A DNA stretch of 7,717 nt from an uncultured Prevotella sp. (lineage in GTDB: Bacteria > Bacteroidota > Bacteroidia > Bacteroidales > Bacteroidaceae): NCBI GenBank assembly GCA_946998295.1, contig CAMPYS010000057.1, positions 1-7,717 of the forward strand, given 5' to 3'. The notes under the pieces are model-generated. The model was not told the origin of the DNA. It saw nothing but the letters and a program-made list of their open reading frames with translations, and did no database searches. Below are positions 6,334 to 7,717 of the stretch, one piece after another; position 1 is the stretch's first letter, and the number at the start of each line of letters is the position of its first letter. The translations under genes were made by a program, and so were the position numbers.

Positions 6334-6947
6334 TATTTTACAGCATTATAGATTAACATGTATTTCCTTCTTAATTCTTGGATACTCAATCCATCACCCG
6401 TAATAGCAAGTAAAAAGGAGTCTCCGTAATACAAGGAACGGAACAATGATATTGCCAGATCAGACTCCACATTACCACTCAACTCTCCATATTTGACACC
6501 TAAATCATAGTAATGCCTCCATTGATTATGAATTAGTATCTCTATTTCATTATATTTTTCCACAAATCCATTATAATGAAAAGACGCAGATGCCAATAAA
6601 TTCACATATTGCGCAGAGATGTTTTTATCAATTCTGTTTTCTTTCATCACTCTCATTCGTTTCTCTGTATTATTCAATTCATAGTCAATATAAGTCCAGA
6701 ATGGAGTTTTCTCTGAAGCAGGAATATCCGCATTCAACGCATCAGATATGAAATCAAATATAAACTTATCGATAACAGCCCTATATAGTCCTTCTTTATT
6801 TTTAGTTCGATAATAAATAGAGCCACGAGTTATTCCTGTGGCTTCTTCTAAATCTCCAGTTGTTACATTTACATATTCTTTTGACAAGAAGAGTTTAAAT
6901 GCTTCTTGCAATATATAATCTGTCTTATCTTTTGTTTTGCTTCCCAT
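6333..6947 (-). CDS. TetR/AcrR-family transcriptional regulator
   Basis: The 204-residue product has the N-terminal TetR DNA-binding domain: ILQEAFKLFLSKEYVNVTTGDLEEATGITRGSIYYRTKNKEGLY spans about 12-55, with the helix-turn-helix at 28-47. The canonical YYHF of this family reads YYRT. The helical C-terminal ligand-binding domain (about 60-204) is not recognisable by ligand. Length is typical. The gene is first in the minus-strand block, about 50 bases downstream of a good Bacteroidetes promoter, and its stop overlaps the start of the KAS III gene (TAATG), so both are made from one message. TetR proteins usually repress their own operon and release on binding a small molecule; an acyl compound made by the neighbouring enzyme is a reasonable but unproven ligand. 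ATG 6947 is the only sensible start. Confidence 0.9.
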   Translation of the reverse strand: MGSKTKDKTDYILQEAFKLFLSKEYVNVTTGDLEEATGITRGSIYYRTKNKEGLYRAVIDKFIFDFISDALNADIPASEKTPFWTYIDYELNNTEKRMRVMKENRIDKNISAQYVNLLASASFHYNGFVEKYNEIEILIHNQWRHYYDLGVKYGELSGNVESDLAISLFRSLYYGDSFLLAITGDGLSIQELRRKYMLIYNAVK

Positions 6948-6948
6948 A

Positions 6949-6969
6949 AATAATAGTTTCTAAATTATT
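6949..6969. promoter_or_regulatory. Possible TetR operator in the tetR leader
   Basis: AATAAT (6949-6954) and ATTATT (6964-6969) form a 6-base inverted repeat with a 9-base spacer, between the predicted transcription start and the tetR start codon. The position would suit autorepression, but the arms are short and AT-only, so chance is possible. Confidence 0.25.
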
Positions 6970-7000
6970 ATAACGGTGGTACTAATCTTTTTAATGTTCG

Positions 7001-7032
7001 CAAATATATGAAATTTTATAATTGTAACCAAA
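7001..7032 (-). promoter_or_regulatory. Bacteroidetes-type promoter for the tetR operon
   Basis: Read on the minus strand, TTTG (7032-7029) is the -33 element, followed after 20 bases by TATATTTG (7008-7001), an exact match to the Bacteroides -7 consensus TAnnTTTG, with spacing inside the usual 19-21. Transcription should start near 6993-6996, giving a leader of about 45-50 bases before tetR. It is the only convincing promoter found for the minus-strand block. Confidence 0.75.
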
Positions 7033-7241
7033 TTTTTCGGAGGTTTTTTCTTTAAAAAGTTTCTTTTTTCTCTCTTTTTCATATATTGCAGTGTAAAATG
7101 GTTGATTATAAGTCTTTTTGCTGGTATAATAACGACACTAAAACTTCTAAAAATTATTTCCTATAAAGTTAGATGTGATTAATTTTAAGGTGTATCTACA
7201 ATTTATTTCCGTAAAAACACACTGGTTTCATCAGAAAGTGT
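7033..7241. other. AT-rich intergenic stretch, no gene seen
   Basis: This part of the gap upstream of tetR has no supported gene on either strand. Its left end (7033-7080) is markedly pyrimidine-rich on the plus strand. No RNA gene, clear terminator or further TAnnTTTG-type promoter pair was recognised. Confidence 0.5.
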
Positions 7242-7249
7242 TATCTTTG
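7242..7249 (+). promoter_or_regulatory. Isolated -7-like box (TATCTTTG), possible promoter or integrase core
   Basis: TATCTTTG matches TAnnTTTG exactly on the plus strand and lies 35 bases before the structured inverted repeat, but there is no TTTG 19-21 bases upstream. TTATCTTTGC (7241-7250) also matches 9 of 10 positions of the GTANNTTTGC core reported for CTnDOT-type integrases, which itself resembles promoter -7 boxes. Either reading is weak alone. Confidence 0.3.
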
Positions 7250-7283
7250 CATTATCAAATTAAGTGTTCTTTGAGGCATTGCA

Positions 7284-7354
7284 GAATAAAGAAAGGGTAA
7301 GAAACTTGCTCGTTTCCAAATCGTAACCCATTTATCCTTTATTCATTCTTACTC
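7284..7354 (+). ncRNA. Structured element with two alternative hairpins (candidate leader or small RNA)
   Basis: GAATAAAG (7284-7291) pairs with CTTTATTC (7337-7344). Further in, AAA/TTT and GGGT (7295-7298)/ACCC (7326-7329) continue the helix with small bulges, and GAAAC (7301-7305)/GTTTC (7312-7316) closes a 6-base loop. A competing pairing exists: GGGTAAGAA (7295-7303) with TTCTTACTC (7346-7354), 9 pairs including one G-U. It follows a -7-like box, so it could be a transcribed leader or small RNA; it could equally be a DNA-level recombination site. No known RNA family was recognised. Confidence 0.35.
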
Positions 7355-7360
7355 TATTGA

Positions 7361-7621
7361 TTATCTGAAAGATATAAATTTATTGAATCTTTTGCGGGCG
7401 TAGTCTGTTGCAATCAGCATTTTTGCCTTTTCCTCACTCTCGCTCAGCGGTGCACGACCTAAGATTGTGGCATTGCCAGTTTTGGCAAATTCCATCAACT
7501 TACCGATAAACTCTTCCTGTTCAGGTGTCGGCGGAATGTTATGCAGTATCTCATTCTTTTCTGGTCTGTCGATGCCAATATCTTTTGCCGTGCGGAAATC
7601 GCAAATCTCCGCATAGAAGTA
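7361..7621 (-). pseudogene. Remnant of conjugative-transposon SNF2-helicase/DNA-methylase gene
   Basis: The minus-strand frame is open for 86 codons between two TAA stops and has no start codon at its left end. It reads YFYAEICDFRTAKDIGIDRP, then EKNEILHNIPPTPEQEEFIG, KLMEFAKTGNATILGRAPLS, ESEEKAKMLIATDYARK. This is the pattern I recognise from an internal segment of the very large SNF2-type helicase/N6-adenine methylase proteins carried by CTnDOT-like Bacteroidales conjugative elements. Similarity seems to stop after DYARK, where the tail RFNKFISFR and a stop replace the expected continuation (breakpoint near 7393). Upstream it ends at an in-frame TAA (7622-7624). Base composition is visibly more GC-rich than the neighbouring sequence. 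It is a decayed, non-functional fragment; family recall, not a search, supports this. Confidence 0.65.
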
Positions 7622-7672
7622 TTAGTTTGAAATGTTACTTCTTGATTACAAGCAAGATAGAGATAGAAGTAT
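7613..7672. repeat. 10-base direct repeat at the edge of the helicase remnant
   Basis: ATAGAAGTAT occurs at 7613-7622 and again at 7663-7672, 50 bases apart. The first copy sits exactly where the remnant reading frame ends. Short direct repeats at a breakpoint fit deletion or insertion by microhomology, though 10 bases in AT-rich DNA may be chance. Confidence 0.35.
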
Positions 7673-7717
7673 ATTCAAGGGTGAACGAATAAGAAACGAG
7701 CGGTATTCCTTTCATTT

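Noticed and set aside
6960..7082. 41-codon minus-strand frame upstream of tetR (starts MKKREKRNF)
   Set aside because: It runs straight through the predicted tetR promoter and leader, is very Lys/Ile rich as expected of A-rich DNA, and has no recognisable domain.
7308..7701. 9-base inverted repeat GCTCGTTTC (7308-7316) / GAAACGAGC (7693-7701) as element ends
   Set aside because: Short and widely spaced, with no transposase or target duplication; likely chance.
7635..7715. 26-residue minus-strand frame (starts MKGIPLVSYS)
   Set aside because: Too short, no family pattern and no ribosome-binding context; likely chance.

Overview
The window looks like an accessory, mobile-element region from a Bacteroidales genome (Bacteroides, Parabacteroides or Prevotella type). 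The signs are a Bacteroidetes-style promoter (TTTG, 20 nt, TATATTTG) in front of the tetR gene, a MobA-type relaxosome protein and an excisionase-like HTH protein of the kinds found on Bacteroidales conjugative or mobilisable elements, two exported proteins whose predicted mature N-terminus is Gln, and the generally AT-rich sequence. Nothing identifies the species.

Left part (1-1049, + strand): a small MerR/excisionase-like helix-turn-helix gene, a 350-base spacer with two kinds of structure, and a mobA-like gene. The spacer first carries an array of GACTTAAGTC-like palindromes at 24-base spacing (302-359, with degenerate copies to about 440). Just before mobA it carries a long interrupted hairpin (537-574) followed by a GC-rich mini-hairpin (574-591), which is a good oriT candidate. 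The relaxase gene that normally follows mobA is absent: the next gene converges from the other strand.

Middle part (1094-6947, - strand): a five-gene block read right to left. It comprises a TetR/AcrR regulator, a KAS III (FabH-like) condensing enzyme coupled to it by a TAATG overlap, a secreted gingipain-family (C25) cysteine protease with intact His/Cys dyad, a secreted protein with a peptidase S74 (intramolecular chaperone) domain starting 5 nt after the protease, and a class I SAM methyltransferase of the type often seen in surface-glycan loci. One promoter is visible, upstream of tetR. It may serve the whole block, although gaps of 83 and 106-130 bases leave room for internal signals. 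The likely sense of the block is ligand-controlled production of an acyl product together with secreted, proteolytically active surface proteins; that link is inference.

Right part (6948-7717): the tetR promoter, an AT-rich stretch without genes, a multi-part inverted repeat with two mutually exclusive pairings (7284-7354), and an 86-codon startless remnant (7361-7621, - strand) recognisable as a piece of the very large SNF2-helicase/DNA-methylase protein of Bacteroidales conjugative transposons. The five-gene block is therefore flanked on both sides by conjugative-element parts, one missing its partner gene and one broken, consistent with a cargo island in a rearranged or decayed element.
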